From positions 2,976,001 through 3,040,000 of the forward strand of contig NC_070564.1 in the NCBI RefSeq assembly GCF_026914185.1: DNA of 64,000 bases, read 5' to 3'. The notes beneath the pieces are model-generated. The model was not told where the DNA came from and ran no database searches. It saw only the letters and a program-made list of their open reading frames with translations. Positions 35,229 through 45,795 of this stretch are shown here, one piece after another; positions within the stretch are counted from its first letter, which is position 1, and each line of letters begins with the position of its first letter. Made by a program: the position numbers and the translations under genes. Source of the stretch: Puccinia triticina. Taxonomy: Eukaryota; Basidiomycota; Pucciniomycetes; Pucciniales; Pucciniaceae.

Positions 35229-37140
35229 CTAACCCAGCGGTTGGACCTTATTCTCAATAATCACATTCCTCCACAACTTCCGATTTTTCACGCAGGGAGG
35301 TGATTGGTGATGAGAAAGCAACGATTGCTGCTACCTATAGCCGCAACCAAACACAAAATCAAGATCAATATCAAGATGCTGCGTATCTTGGAGGTAAGAA
35401 GAAACAGCAATACCAGGCCAAATGGTATTCCAATCGTCATGATCCAAGTGACGTTGGCTACGGTGATTGTAAACCAATTCAAATCAGAAAGCGTATGGCG
35501 TGTTGGGATCTGTAAATAGTTAAACACTATAGAAACAATGAATCATTAGTGTTGCTCGTGGGTAGATCGCACAGCGAGGCGCAAGCGGGGATGGAAGGCC
35601 TACGAATCATGGAATCCATTACGACAAGGACAAGCATCACAGTTGTGTTACAAAGCACTTGCCAGATCAAGTTGACTTGGTATATTTTAAGCGCTTTACA
35701 TTGAGATTGAATTGCTGCTCGATTATTGATTTCCCAGGGCTGCTTGCTATTCGAGAGTGAATTGTTAGAGCTCGTGCTCGAGCGGGGCTTTTCAAGAAAA
35801 TCTGGATTATCTCGAAAAGAAGGCAGCAATTTTAGGATGTTCTTGCTGACTAGAAGCGGTTTCTGGCGTTGATCTTTTGAGATATCATCGGTGATGGAGG
35901 TGTTGAAGTTAGTTGAAACTGGTGTTGGTTGAACTTGAAGCTTCGAGACATTTTCTGACGATTGAATGCCTAATGAAAGTGGAATGGTTTCTTGAAGAGC
36001 CTGGCGAAAGGTACGGATCTGATACTGAACAGCTTGAAGTATGCGGAAGTAACCAAATAGCATCATGAAAAATAGTATAATGATGTTCAAGCAGTATCCA
36101 CCGCTGATGAAACGCGAGAGGAATAGTACTGCGTCAGCTCGCTTCCGCATTATGGCCACCTGGGTTAAGGCATCGATGTTTAGATTCAATATTGTCGTTG
36201 GTTGCAGTTGTCCACTGATGATAGCCAAAAAAGAATCGTTGTACTGCTTGTAAATCCTGTTGATTTCTATGACGTGGAGTGTTATCAAGTATATTGGAGG
36301 TCCTGCAAAGGCGAATGGAAAAATGAAGAAGAAAAGCGAAATAAGATTGATAGTCCTTGGCTTGAAATATGTCATAGTTGAGCCGGCATTGGTTTGCCTC
36401 ATTCTGGTGACAAGCCCGTATTTAGTTAGAGGGAGTGCTCGAAGGATATTCCAGACTGTGATTGGTTCGTAAGTTTGCGAGACAGATGAAGGGGGAAAAA
36501 ACGCGGAGACAGTAGAATATTAATCCTTGTCACATGTTGTGGTGAGATGAAAAGTACTTGCTTTTCGTCCAGCCTGCGCAACATCACAAACATTATGGAA
36601 GAGTTAGCTGATTTGACTGTGAGCTATGAGGTAGACAAATGAAACCCAAAAGCGATTGCTTCGGGCATAGTCACGGATCAACTCTCACCTGCGCACATCA
36701 TGAAAGGGTATGTGGATAAGCTCAGTGTAACTGTCGCGGTCGAAAGAACTGACTTTTTCAAGTCCTTTTGGAAGGAATGGATTGTAGTCATACTGACTTT
36801 TTTTCAACGCAAAGATAAAGTTCTTCAGGACCTGAGTTTTACTCGAGCGAGCTTCAGTTGAAAACTCACATGCAATGTACACAAGCACAAACATCGGGAT
36901 CAATGTGCGAGTATTGGGGCGGATCATACCATTTTTCTCCACTTTCACGAGCCAAAACCCTTGTTGTCGAATTGCTGGGATTGAGCTCAACGCGTAAAGT
37001 ACTCCAGCGAGAGGTTCGAGGAAAGCTGCTGACAGCAGGATAGTCGGTACGGGTTTAGGAGGATCAAGTTTCATTAACTTCGCAAGAAACTGGTGCAGCG
37101 CTATGGACTGGACCGTGTAGCTGGCCTGCAAATTGCTCAT
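35229..37140 (-). CDS. Gene A: seven-membrane-segment protein, unknown family
   Basis: Six exons: 37140-36870, 36796-36689, 36573-36562 (12-nt microexon), 36455-35604, 35526-35414 and 35330-35229, giving 485 aa. Phases are consistent and every junction is matched in paralogues B and C. Predicted membrane segments (residues): 31-55, 79-95, 107-126, 165-192, 245-270, 391-413 and 429-452. The loop between segments 5 and 6 is about 120 residues and contains NPDFLEKPR, shared by the paralogues; the tail is about 33 residues. Other shared motifs are FGYFRILQAV after segment 5 and VNLIWQ opening segment 6. The intron after the microexon has a GC donor (GCAAGT), where B and C have GT. There is no cleavable signal peptide. 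The topology resembles a receptor, but no known family was recognised. The frame of exon 5 stays open to 35288; homology favours the sixth exon. Confidence 0.78.
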
Positions 37141-38686
37141 ATTTGTGACTATGTATTGGGAACCTCTGTTGTATTTCACTTTTTCCTCCCGATGGCCCCA
37201 GTGCGCGAGTGATAGAGTAGATCTAAGCATGAGTGTGTTGGTGATCAGATTCGCAGAGTAAACCGTCACATGTAGAAAAGGTCTGACATTGAAGACACCA
37301 ACTCACTGAGATTTTGATCCACAGCTAGCTTTCTCTTGAGGCAATTCGAGTAACGGAGCAGATTAGCTTTACCCAGAAGTTCAAAGGGCAATCGGAGTTC
37401 AGATGCTAGGCAGATGTGTAAGTGCAGGCGAGGATTGGAAAGGAAACTAACTGAGGGTAATCAGATGATGAAGAATTCACCAAGTGGGTCATAAAGAGAA
37501 AACTCATGCTTTTCCCCACAGGTCCTCCGGGACCCAGCGTGTAAATTGCCATGGCATCAGCGGCCGACTGTCACGACTTACACGGCCGGCAGCTTGCGCG
37601 GAAGGCAGAAAACTAATTGGGTGCTAGCTTCGCTGGATAGTGGATAAAAAAAAGAGCACATGCGTGAGGCAAAAGCTAATTACGTTCATTTGGCTCCTTT
37701 GGGGAAATGTTATCAATTCGGTGTTGCCTCATGGTGAGGTCGTGCGCGCGGCTTTAACCTACAGCAGATCCCAAAGAGCTTGCTTTCTGGGACCGCTCCC
37801 ATTCGTGAGATTAATTCTTTACGCCACTCAGCCTTGCATCCTGTACACATGGCTGTACAGGATGCGAAATGGCTGCCGGGGCCCCACTGTAGCAACTCCG
37901 GCGACCTGCTCGCTGGTGAGCGAGCTGCGGCGGTCCCTGGTTCGGATGAGGCCCCCAACCCCTAAAATGGGAGAGGATTCCAATGGTCCAGCAGCCAGCT
38001 CCCAGCCCTTGAATCACAAAATTGCAGAAGTTAGAACTTCATCCCGCGATGGCTTGAGCTATACTGGGTTCAATACACCGCAGGGAGGCGTAAAAAAATA
38101 AAAATGTTGATTTCGACCCCCCGTCAAAGCAAGCTTTTTGGGATCTAAGTAAAGCCCCGAGCCTGAAGCACGAATTAAAAATTACAGGAATACATAAATA
38201 TGTACATGTAAACAGGCGCAGCAATCCCGCACATATTTAAGATAGCCACAACATGCATAGATCCGGGGTCGGCCTGGGTCGGTAATATCGCAGGTGGCCT
38301 TTCTGTGGAGTAGACAGGACCTCATGGGACCCTCATTACGCGCTGAGGCAGTGCCCCTTCCAAAACAAGAGATATGAAGGCATATGTACAGCTAACGCGG
38401 AAAAGCTTGCCACATTTTGTGGCTGAAATGATTTCTGCATTTCAGCCACAGGCCTGTACAGCTTCACTATACAGGCAGTCAAAACCGTTTGGCCGGCTGG
38501 TTTTGGGCGGGCCGGGCGAGGGGAAAGGGAGGTAGGAGCGGCGAAGGGCCGGATCGACGTAAAATCGCTCCAGGAATCCAATGGTGCCCAAAGTGGAAAA
38601 CAAAGAAGATAGGTTTTTTCTTCTGATGGCATTCCGGACGTACAGGAGCCATACAGGCTTTGAGGCTGAAATCAGCAATCCAAAAG
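37141..38686. other. Upstream region of gene A and repeat-like DNA
   Basis: No gene is supported. A short palindrome around TGTACACATGGCTGTACA lies at 37842-37859. The sequence at 38387-38410 recurs as a perfect 24-nt inverted copy at 39804-39827, on the other side of the TIR element. Confidence 0.4.
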
Positions 38687-39167
38687 CAGGACCCTGGCAA
38701 CCCCCTATAAATGGGTGGCATGTAAAATCCCCAATTTTTCCAAAATTCATACATTTTCACAGCCCATTCATACACGTTTCATGTGTACCCTCAGAGGATT
38801 TCAAAAATTTTCATACATATTTCATGCCTACCATTTTTTTTTCCGCGGGAGGGGGTGCAAGCCTGTTTTTTTGAAGCTATCCATTTTTTCTAGCTTCAAG
38901 GGCGCCAGTGCATGTGAAAAAAAAACAAAATAAGAAAGAAAATGTCTTGAATTACTGTACTAATGTTGAATGAATACAATCAACTGAAAATTCAATCAAG
39001 CTTTATTTTTTTCTTTGAAAGAGCTTTCATATGCAAGAACTCTTTTTCCCAGTGTTCCAAGAATGAAGGTTGAGGACACGGCAAGATAAAAAAAATCATC
39101 AACCGGAAATGTCATCAACAAATGGCTGGGCGCGCACTTCGCGCTAAATTGGCACCAATGAACAAAT

Positions 39168-39378
39168 TTGACTGTTGACCATCCTGACAGGTCCTGCCGA
39201 GGGGGGGGGGGGGGGAGGGGGGGGGGGGGGGGGGGGGGGGGGTTGAGAGGGAGCACTTGGTGACTCCCGGCTGTTCTCATACATTTTTTGACCATCCTGA
39301 TAGGTGCTGCCAAGGGGGGGGGGGGGGGGTTGAGAGGGAGCGCTTGGTGGCTCCCAGCTGGTCTCATACATTTTTCAT
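39168..39378. repeat. Tandem repeat with very long G tracts
   Basis: Two copies of a unit of about 115 bp, running from TGACCATCCTGA to CTCATACATTTTT. Each contains a G run: about 42 G with one A at 39199-39242, and about 16 at 39314-39330. Followed by GTTGAGAGGGAGC in both. The runs are strong G-quadruplex candidates on the plus strand, and their exact length may be unreliable in an assembly. Confidence 0.7.
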
Positions 39379-39534
39379 TACTACCCTCCCTTCCCTGAGG
39401 AAAATCTCATACATTTGAGGTGCCTACCCTTAATGGCAAAAAAAGGCATTCATACCATTTTCATGTGTACCATTTTGTGATTTTGCCAAATAATTCATAC
39501 ATTTTCATGCCTCCCATTTATAGGGTGTTGCCAG

Positions 39535-39781
39535 CACTGCAAAAAAAACTGTTTCAACTGTGAGCAGTTGACATGCGGCAACTCTGAGGAAGCTTGTGGT
39601 GTTACACCAGCCTTAATCAAGGTTTGACTCAACCCAAGCTTCAATGCACAGTCACTGTGCACCTTGCACAGTGACTGTGCCAACAAAGGCACTTCTGCAT
39701 TCATGTGGAGTTACAATGGCAGCTTGGCTTGAGTATCCTGCATGTCAACTGCAAGCAGTTGACCAAGTTATTTTTGCAGTG
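39535..39781. mobile_element. CACTA-like MITE, copy 2
   Basis: 247 bp, the same length as copy 1 at 11905-12151 and very similar throughout, with inverted ends CACTGCAAAAAAAACT. A 3-bp duplication CAG (39532-39534, 39782-39784) flanks it. It landed in the right terminal repeat of the 38688-39790 element. Confidence 0.88.
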
Positions 39782-39992
39782 CAGGGTCCTCCAAAAGCTG
39801 GCCGCAAGCTTTTCCGCGTTAGCTGTATGTACATTGCTGCGCCAAGGGAAAGTTGTCTATCAAGAAACACAATAGGGGGGTCCACAATTGAATTTTACTA
39901 AACTTTGGAGCCAAATTTAAGGCCTTTATGAACAAGATTTTCACTATGAAAAAAACTTGAGAAACAGGTGTCAGTTGACATGCGGTTACTCT

Positions 39993-41242
39993 TGTCAGCC
40001 GGGCTACCATTCTAGAATAGAGCCCCACCTGCAGCTCAGGTAGCGCAGCCAAGAGCACCGTAAACTGGGTGCAGAGCAGACCGCAGCGCGGACCTCTGCG
40101 CAGCATAGATTAGTTTCAATTGTTTTAAATATTACAAATAGCTCCCTAGAGAAGCTAGACACCAAAAGGACCGCCGTGCGGTCCAGAACCTCTTCTGTAC
40201 AAGATATTCCGACTAGATACAAGTAACAAAAACAAGAGAGCCTATATAAAAAGACCCCCTCAGAAGACCCACGTAATACTCAGCAGACAGCCACTGGTTG
40301 CGTGAATACTACGTGGGCTTGGTAGCGGCTAAATCACTCATCCATGCGATACAGAGTACTGTAGTACCTGATTGCATGGAAACAACAGCCGCCGGTAGGC
40401 GGCTAAAACAACCAAGCCACGCGACTCAGAAAACTACAGTACCTGGTCGCGTGGTAACAATCTTCTTCCGAGCTCCGTCGCAGCAACGGTAGCGGAAAGA
40501 CTCGGACACAAATTGCCAAAGAGCTCCGCATAGGAACTGACTCCTAGTGATCCTCTACTCAAGAGCAGAAGATCTCTAGCGTGTCATTTCGAGTAGAACT
40601 CAGTAAACAAGTTCTGAGAAGAACAAAGCTTCCTTGCGACCAGTATCCAAGAGATACGGGTCTTACGAGTAGCAAGACCAGTAAGGAGGCTGTGCCTTCC
40701 AACGAAATGTATTGGAAGGCCAGCCAGGAGAATAGCAAGCCGACGAGCCTCCCAGAAACAGCATAAAAGCCGGTGTTGGGAGGACTCTGGCTCCCCAGAA
40801 TCGTCAACCACTTTAACCGCCCAGCAGCGCACTACTTCGCCGAACATATTTGTTGATCAGTTTGCTCTCAGCTTGTGTTAGATTGTTTTTAGATTCATTG
40901 CTCGTCGCTGGACTCCTGCTTCAACAGTAAGTCCAGCTCATTTTCTCTTTATCATCTCGGGTGTAATCCCCATCAATTATATACTTGGGAACTTGTCAAA
41001 CAACCCCCGCTTGTTGGACCCCAGACAACACAGGACATACTACCCCTGCTTGTCAGGCCCTGTAAGAACCGCCCTGGAGGGCACCTTAACCATTCCGCTG
41101 CTCTCGCAGCCCCTCCATTACATCCCATCAGGGATATAAATCTTTATAAACCATCATCTTACCGCGTCTACAGACGCGCCCACTCGCCGCAGTCACTCGT
41201 GTAGCTAGAGGACTTCGTGTCTTGGCATCACCAAGCCTGACA
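39993..41242. mobile_element. LTR-like block inside the CACTA-like element
   Basis: 1250 bp starting TGTCAGCCGGG and ending AGCCTGACA, with a promoter-like TATATAAAA at about 40244. The 13-mer ATGCGGTTACTCT lies just before it (39980-39992) and again 4 nt after it (41247-41259). No standard 5-bp duplication was found, so solo-LTR status is only probable. Confidence 0.45.
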
Positions 41243-41449
41243 TGAAATGCGGTTACTCTGATGTTACTTTGAGTGTAACCTGGGTTATTCCCTTGTCATT
41301 CCATGCAACTAGCTCAGCATGGTCTGGTGAGGTTTGGTGCTAAGCCACACCAGATCATGGCAGCTCAGTTCTTCATGCTGCGCACTCTCCCCCCATGAGT
41401 CCTCAGCGGGGACAAAGGACTACTGGGTGGTTGCTCCCACAACATGTGA

Positions 41450-42605
41450 AGGTATAGGGTCCTTCTTGATGACCTGTTGACCGGTCATCAAAAGGGTATT
41501 AGCAACAGTGCAAGAGCTACGCTACAAAAAGCGGCAGCGTAGCAAAAGCGTAGCGGTTTTAGCCTTGCTTTGCTAAGCTTTTTGTAGCGGACTTGGCGCT
41601 TCGCTATTCGCTACATTTTTAAGGGGAAAAAATTAAAGAAAATAGCACGCTTTTTTTAGCGCAGAGTAGCGGCAATTCGCTACGCTTCTCGCTATAGTAG
41701 CGGAAAAAACGCTACTGTAGCGATTTTGCTGCGCTACCATAGCACCAGTCAAACATCAATACTGCACATCATAAAATGATGGAGGATTGATGTTTGTGTA
41801 CTATTTCTGGCATTTTCCACCAAAAGGCAGAGATGCCCGCTACACTTTTGACACAGAAGCGACCTGGTTCGCTACGCTTTTGGCGCTAAAAAGCGCTATT
41901 AGCGCCAAAAAGCGTCAATTTTTCCGCTGCGCTATACTGTAGCGAAGCGGCAAAAAAAGCGCTTCGCTACGCGCAGGCCAAAACTGCAGTAGCGGTTCTG
42001 GCGCTTCGCTACCGCTCAAAGTAGCGATTTTCCGCTAGCGCTAACGCTATTCTGGATCCAGAGTAGTGTGTTTCCGCTTCGCTACGCAAAAGCGCCGCTT
42101 TTTGTAGCAAAGCGTAGCTCTTGCAGTGTTGGTATTAGGCCCCTCTTGATGACCGGTCAATTGGTCATTGAAATGGTATCAAGTCCCTCTTGATGACCGG
42201 TCAACCGGTCATCAAGAAGGTGTAGAGCCCCCCTCAATGACTGGTCAGCCAGTCATCAAGAGGTTGTAAGGTCCCTTTTGATGACCGTTCAACTGGTCAT
42301 TGAGAGGCTGTAAGGTTCCTCTCAATGACCGTTCAACCGGTCATTGACAGGGTGTAAGGTCCCTTTCAATGACCGGTCAACCAGTCATCAAGAGGGTGTA
42401 AGGTCCCTTTTGATGACCGGTCAACTGGTCATTGAGAAGGTGTAGAGCCCCCCTCAATGACCGGTTGACCGGTCATCAAGAGGCTGTAAGGTTCCTCTTG
42501 ATGACCAGTTGACCAGTCATTGAGAAGGTGTAAGGTCCCTCTTGATGACCGGTGGACTGGTCATTGAGGAGGTGTACAGCCTAGAGCAATGACCGGTCAA
42601 CCGCG
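41450..42605. repeat. 44-bp palindromic minisatellite
   Basis: About eleven units of about 44 bp, each with a near-palindromic core of the form GATGACCGGTCAACCGGTCA followed by TCAAGAGGGTGTAAGGTCCC. The array is interrupted after the first unit by the MITE at 41503-42131. Spacers are not distinct from the repeats, so this is not a CRISPR array. Confidence 0.85.
41503..42131. mobile_element. GCGTAGC-word hAT-like MITE, 629 bp
   Basis: Inverted ends CAACA(G/C)TGCAAGAGCTACG with target duplication GTATTAG (41496-41502, 42132-42138). The interior is built almost entirely of GCGTAGCG-, GCTACGCT- and TTTTTAGCGC-like words. It is inserted in the 44-bp minisatellite. Confidence 0.82.
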
Positions 42606-43885
42606 CCAGGCATGTACATAATGGCCAACCCCCTCTATGTGTGGCCTGGTCAACCCAACCTAAGGTTCCAATTCGGTGCCCCGAAGCCGGATATCACCTA
42701 TTCCGTACCCTGACCCTGGTCATATCCTGGAATTCAGCCGTATTCTCCTGGATTTGAAACAGGTACAAAAGCAAGGGGTATTTGCAGAGAGAAGTGCCAA
42801 TTTGATTGGGTATGGCGGGGACTCCCTGGTACAGTCCCCAATTCATGCGGTTTTGATGGGTATTCCCCAAGAAAAGACCCAATTTTAGGGTGTTTTCTGA
42901 GGTTTACCCCCATAAATCCCACTTTTGGAGCGCTCTTCACTATCCGACCAGATTCCAGATCTCTCAAGCTCAATCCCAAACCCAGATCCGGCTTGCGGGG
43001 TTTCTGGATTTCACCGGATCTGCAGGGTCCAGATGGGAACCTTAACCCAACCTGGGAGCCTATGTACATACTGTGGGGCTGCGCCAGAGTGGAGTGGCTG
43101 ATGTTCCCTGAGCATTTGCCTTTGGGCTCAGTCTAGTGCATTGTGCACTAGAATTAAGCTGGAAAACTTCCAAATGTTCCAGGGTATACCACCCTGGAAT
43201 TCAATTGTTTGAGCCTGGTATTAACTGGGAATGAATTTGGGTATCCTGCATGTCAACTGACAGCAGTTTCTCAAGTTTTTTTCATAGTGTTAAAAATTTT
43301 GGGAAAATGCGCAGCAGCAGGTGATAATAATCAATCAGTGCAATTTATCAATTTTTTTAAAAAATGTCTGTCCTTAAAATGTGTCCCAAAGTTTTGTAAA
43401 TTTCAATCGCGAACCCCCCTAATATGTATCAGAATTGCCATTCGCCATCAACAGAAAGGCTTCAACTTCTGTAATGGCAAGTTGAGCGTGGCGGGTGCAT
43501 AGAGGCTAGAGCTCAAATTTAAAGCTGATCAATGTTAAGCTTGAAACACTGTCTTATGTAGCTCAGAAGTGCCCCATAATGCTAGCTTGAAAAATCCTGA
43601 TTACATATTCATATTTGACTACAATGCAGAGACGAAAGAGGGAGAAAAAAAATCAAAATAAGTCAAGAAGTTTAGGTACATAGAGGTATCCGAAATTCAA
43701 AGTGAAGGATTGGTTAAAAAGGAAATGGAGGGACATGAGTATCAGCAAAGCCAAAAGGCAAGGTGAACTTTGGTTTCCTTTGGTTTCTGCGATTTGTTGC
43801 AGGATAACTATGACGTTGCCCGTTATGTATGCTAAACAGAATGTTTGGCAAGCATTTTTCCTTTGGGTGGCCTGTATCCATTTGG

Positions 43886-45795
43886 TTATCCATGGAGTAG
43901 TTCTGAACAATTTGCCATCCGTAAATCTTGGGTGCATCGACCCACCACAGAGCTACGGACTTCAATCATCATATCCTTCCACGCGCTCTTCATTTTCTCT
44001 GAGAGCAGTAATTGGAGGCGAGAAAGCAACGACACATGCTACCTGTGCACATTAACATCCAAAAATGAGAATTGACTGGTGATTAGCAGGATTGTCCTTG
44101 GGGGCGTCATATCGCGGTAGTTGTGAGCTAGCTTACAATGCCAAATGGCAGGCCTACTGTCAAAACCCACGACCAGCTCGCCCAGGTGATTGTAAACCAA
44201 ATCAAATCAGAGAGGGAATGGTGCAGAGGGACCTGTAACAAATTGCTGACTGCATCGCGACAAGTGATTAGATGTATCATACTGACGATTCAGCTGATGT
44301 GAAAATAATTAGACTTACAAACCGTAACATTTAGCCCCAAGAAGGAAATTAATATGAGTGCGTTGCAGAAGGCCTGCCAAATTAAATTGACTTTGTATCT
44401 TTTGAGGGATTTGTATTGAGAATGAATCATTTCTTGGTTAAGGCTTTCCCACTTCTGTGAATCACGTGTGTGATGATGAGTATTTGTCGAAGTTAGTTCT
44501 GGCTTTCCTAGAAAATCTGGATCCGGACGCAAAGAAGGTAGCCAAGTGGGAAGATGTATAGTTATCCATCGACCGTGTAATCGCTTTGCCTGAGTCCGAG
44601 TCGAACCAGAACTGGTTGAATTGACGTTGATAGAAGCTGGAGTGGATTCTGATTTGTACTTTGGGGTTTCATCGCCAAATGTGGTGGTGGGTTGCTGTTC
44701 TAATACATTGTGGAAAGTGTCGATTTGATACCCAACAGCCTTCAGAATGCGATAGTAGCCAAACGACATGACAAGTTGTAAAAGGAGACCGTTGAAAAAG
44801 TAGCCAAATGCTATTACCCGTGCGAGGAGGATGACTTTGTCACTGTGATGGGTCATGTACATCAACTGCTTTACGGCTATAGTATTCAAGCTTGCTATCG
44901 ATTCATTGTCAAGTTGGCCACTGATAATATTGGCATAACCGTGCTTGTATTCGGTGATTGTCTGGTTGATTTTTGAAACCTCGTTGGTGATCATTCCAAT
45001 CGGAACGCTGCCAAAAATAAGAGGGAAACTGTAAAAGAAACCCGAAAGAAGATTGATGGTTCTGGGCGTAAAGAACTTCACGCTGGAGTCGCCATTAGTT
45101 TGCCTCATCGTCGCTAGCCCGTACTTAGTCAGAGGTATCGCTCGCAGGACATTCCATACTAAAGGCAAAAAATGTTAGTCAGATTGGGGTTGTTCCGTCT
45201 GGGTTGCCATTGAAATTAACCGCCTACACTCACTTTTTGTCCAGCCTGGGGGTGGACACGATCAAAGCAAGCGGAGCAACTTATTTAGCTGAACTATCCA
45301 TGCCTGACGTCGAGGGTAAACTCACCTGTACAAAGTAGAATAGGATACGAAATCAAACTCAGAAAGACCGTTCGGGCTGAAATAATGCTAGTTGAGTCCA
45401 GGTCGATTAGGAGACATATTAAGGAGGACAGACTGCCTTTTTTCAATCGAAGAAGTAAAAGATGTCTAAGCGCCCCATGGTCCCTCAATTTCTCACTTTA
45501 GTTGCAAATTGAGAAGACACTCACAGATAATATATAAGAGCACAAAGATGGGAATGAGTATACAAGTATTTGGTCGGATCATACCGGACTCAAATTTGAA
45601 AAACCAAAGCCCTTCTTTTCGAATTGCTGGAAGTGCACTGATAACATAAAAAATTCCAGCGAGGGGTTCGAGAAAAGCTTCTACCCAAAGGGTAGTGGGC
45701 AGGAATGCGGGGATGTTGGGTTTTGCAGCTTTCCAGAACAATTGGTTGAGCGCTATGGCTTCCACCGTGTAGACGCTTTCGGGCTGGCTGGACAT
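43886..45795 (-). CDS. Gene B: seven-membrane-segment protein, paralogue of A
   Basis: Six exons: 45795-45525, 45436-45326, 45245-45234 (12-nt microexon, GCTGGACAAAAA), 45158-44319, 44249-44137 and 44038-43886, giving 499 aa. Exon 1 (271 nt) and exon 5 (113 nt) equal those of gene A. Shared landmarks: AFLEPLAG in segment 1, GMIRPNT before segment 2, PRTINL opening segment 4, FGYYRILKAV after segment 5, DPDFLGKPE in the long loop, VNLIWQ opening segment 6 and SDLIWFTITWA in segment 7. The last exon adds a 50-residue tail, longer than in A. All introns are GT-AG (69-99 nt). The fifth donor could be skipped, which would give a stop two codons on. Function unknown. Confidence 0.76.

Larger units (their letters stand above)
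38688..39790. mobile_element. TIR element with AGGACCCTGGCAAC ends
   Basis: The left end AGGACCCTGGCAACCCCCT continues with TATAAATGGG. The right end is its inverse, but is interrupted after 8 bp by the CACTA-like MITE 39535-39781. The flanking duplication is CCAAAAGC (38680-38687, 39791-39798), or 9 bp if the preceding T is counted, fitting hAT (8 bp) or Mutator (9 bp). The interior holds repeated CATACATTTTCA motifs and two G tracts, and no gene. Confidence 0.7.
39942..43289. mobile_element. CACTA-like non-autonomous element, 3.3 kb
   Basis: Terminal inverted repeats of about 45 bp begin CACTATGAAAAAAACTTGAG and include GTCAGTTGACATGC, related to the ends of the 247-bp MITEs. The flanking 3 bp are TTT and TTA. 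The interior carries an LTR-like block, a 44-bp minisatellite and a hAT-like MITE; no transposase was found. Confidence 0.7.
39875..43419. mobile_element. TA-flanked MITE split by a CACTA-like element
   Basis: The left fragment (39875-39941, GGGGGGTCCACAATTGAATT) and right fragment (43290-43419, ending CGCGAACCCCCC) are flanked by TA and together correspond to the intact MITE at 23817-24015. The interruption falls at ATTTT/AAATTTTGG of that copy. Confidence 0.75.

Noticed and set aside
35288..35413. Longer exon 5 reading of gene A (to 35288)
   Set aside because: Genes B and C stop or splice at the equivalent point, all three have GT there, and a homologous sixth exon exists in A.
42140..42605. 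Regular repeats resembling a CRISPR array
   Set aside because: Units are contiguous with no unique spacers, lie inside a transposon and the genome is eukaryotic.
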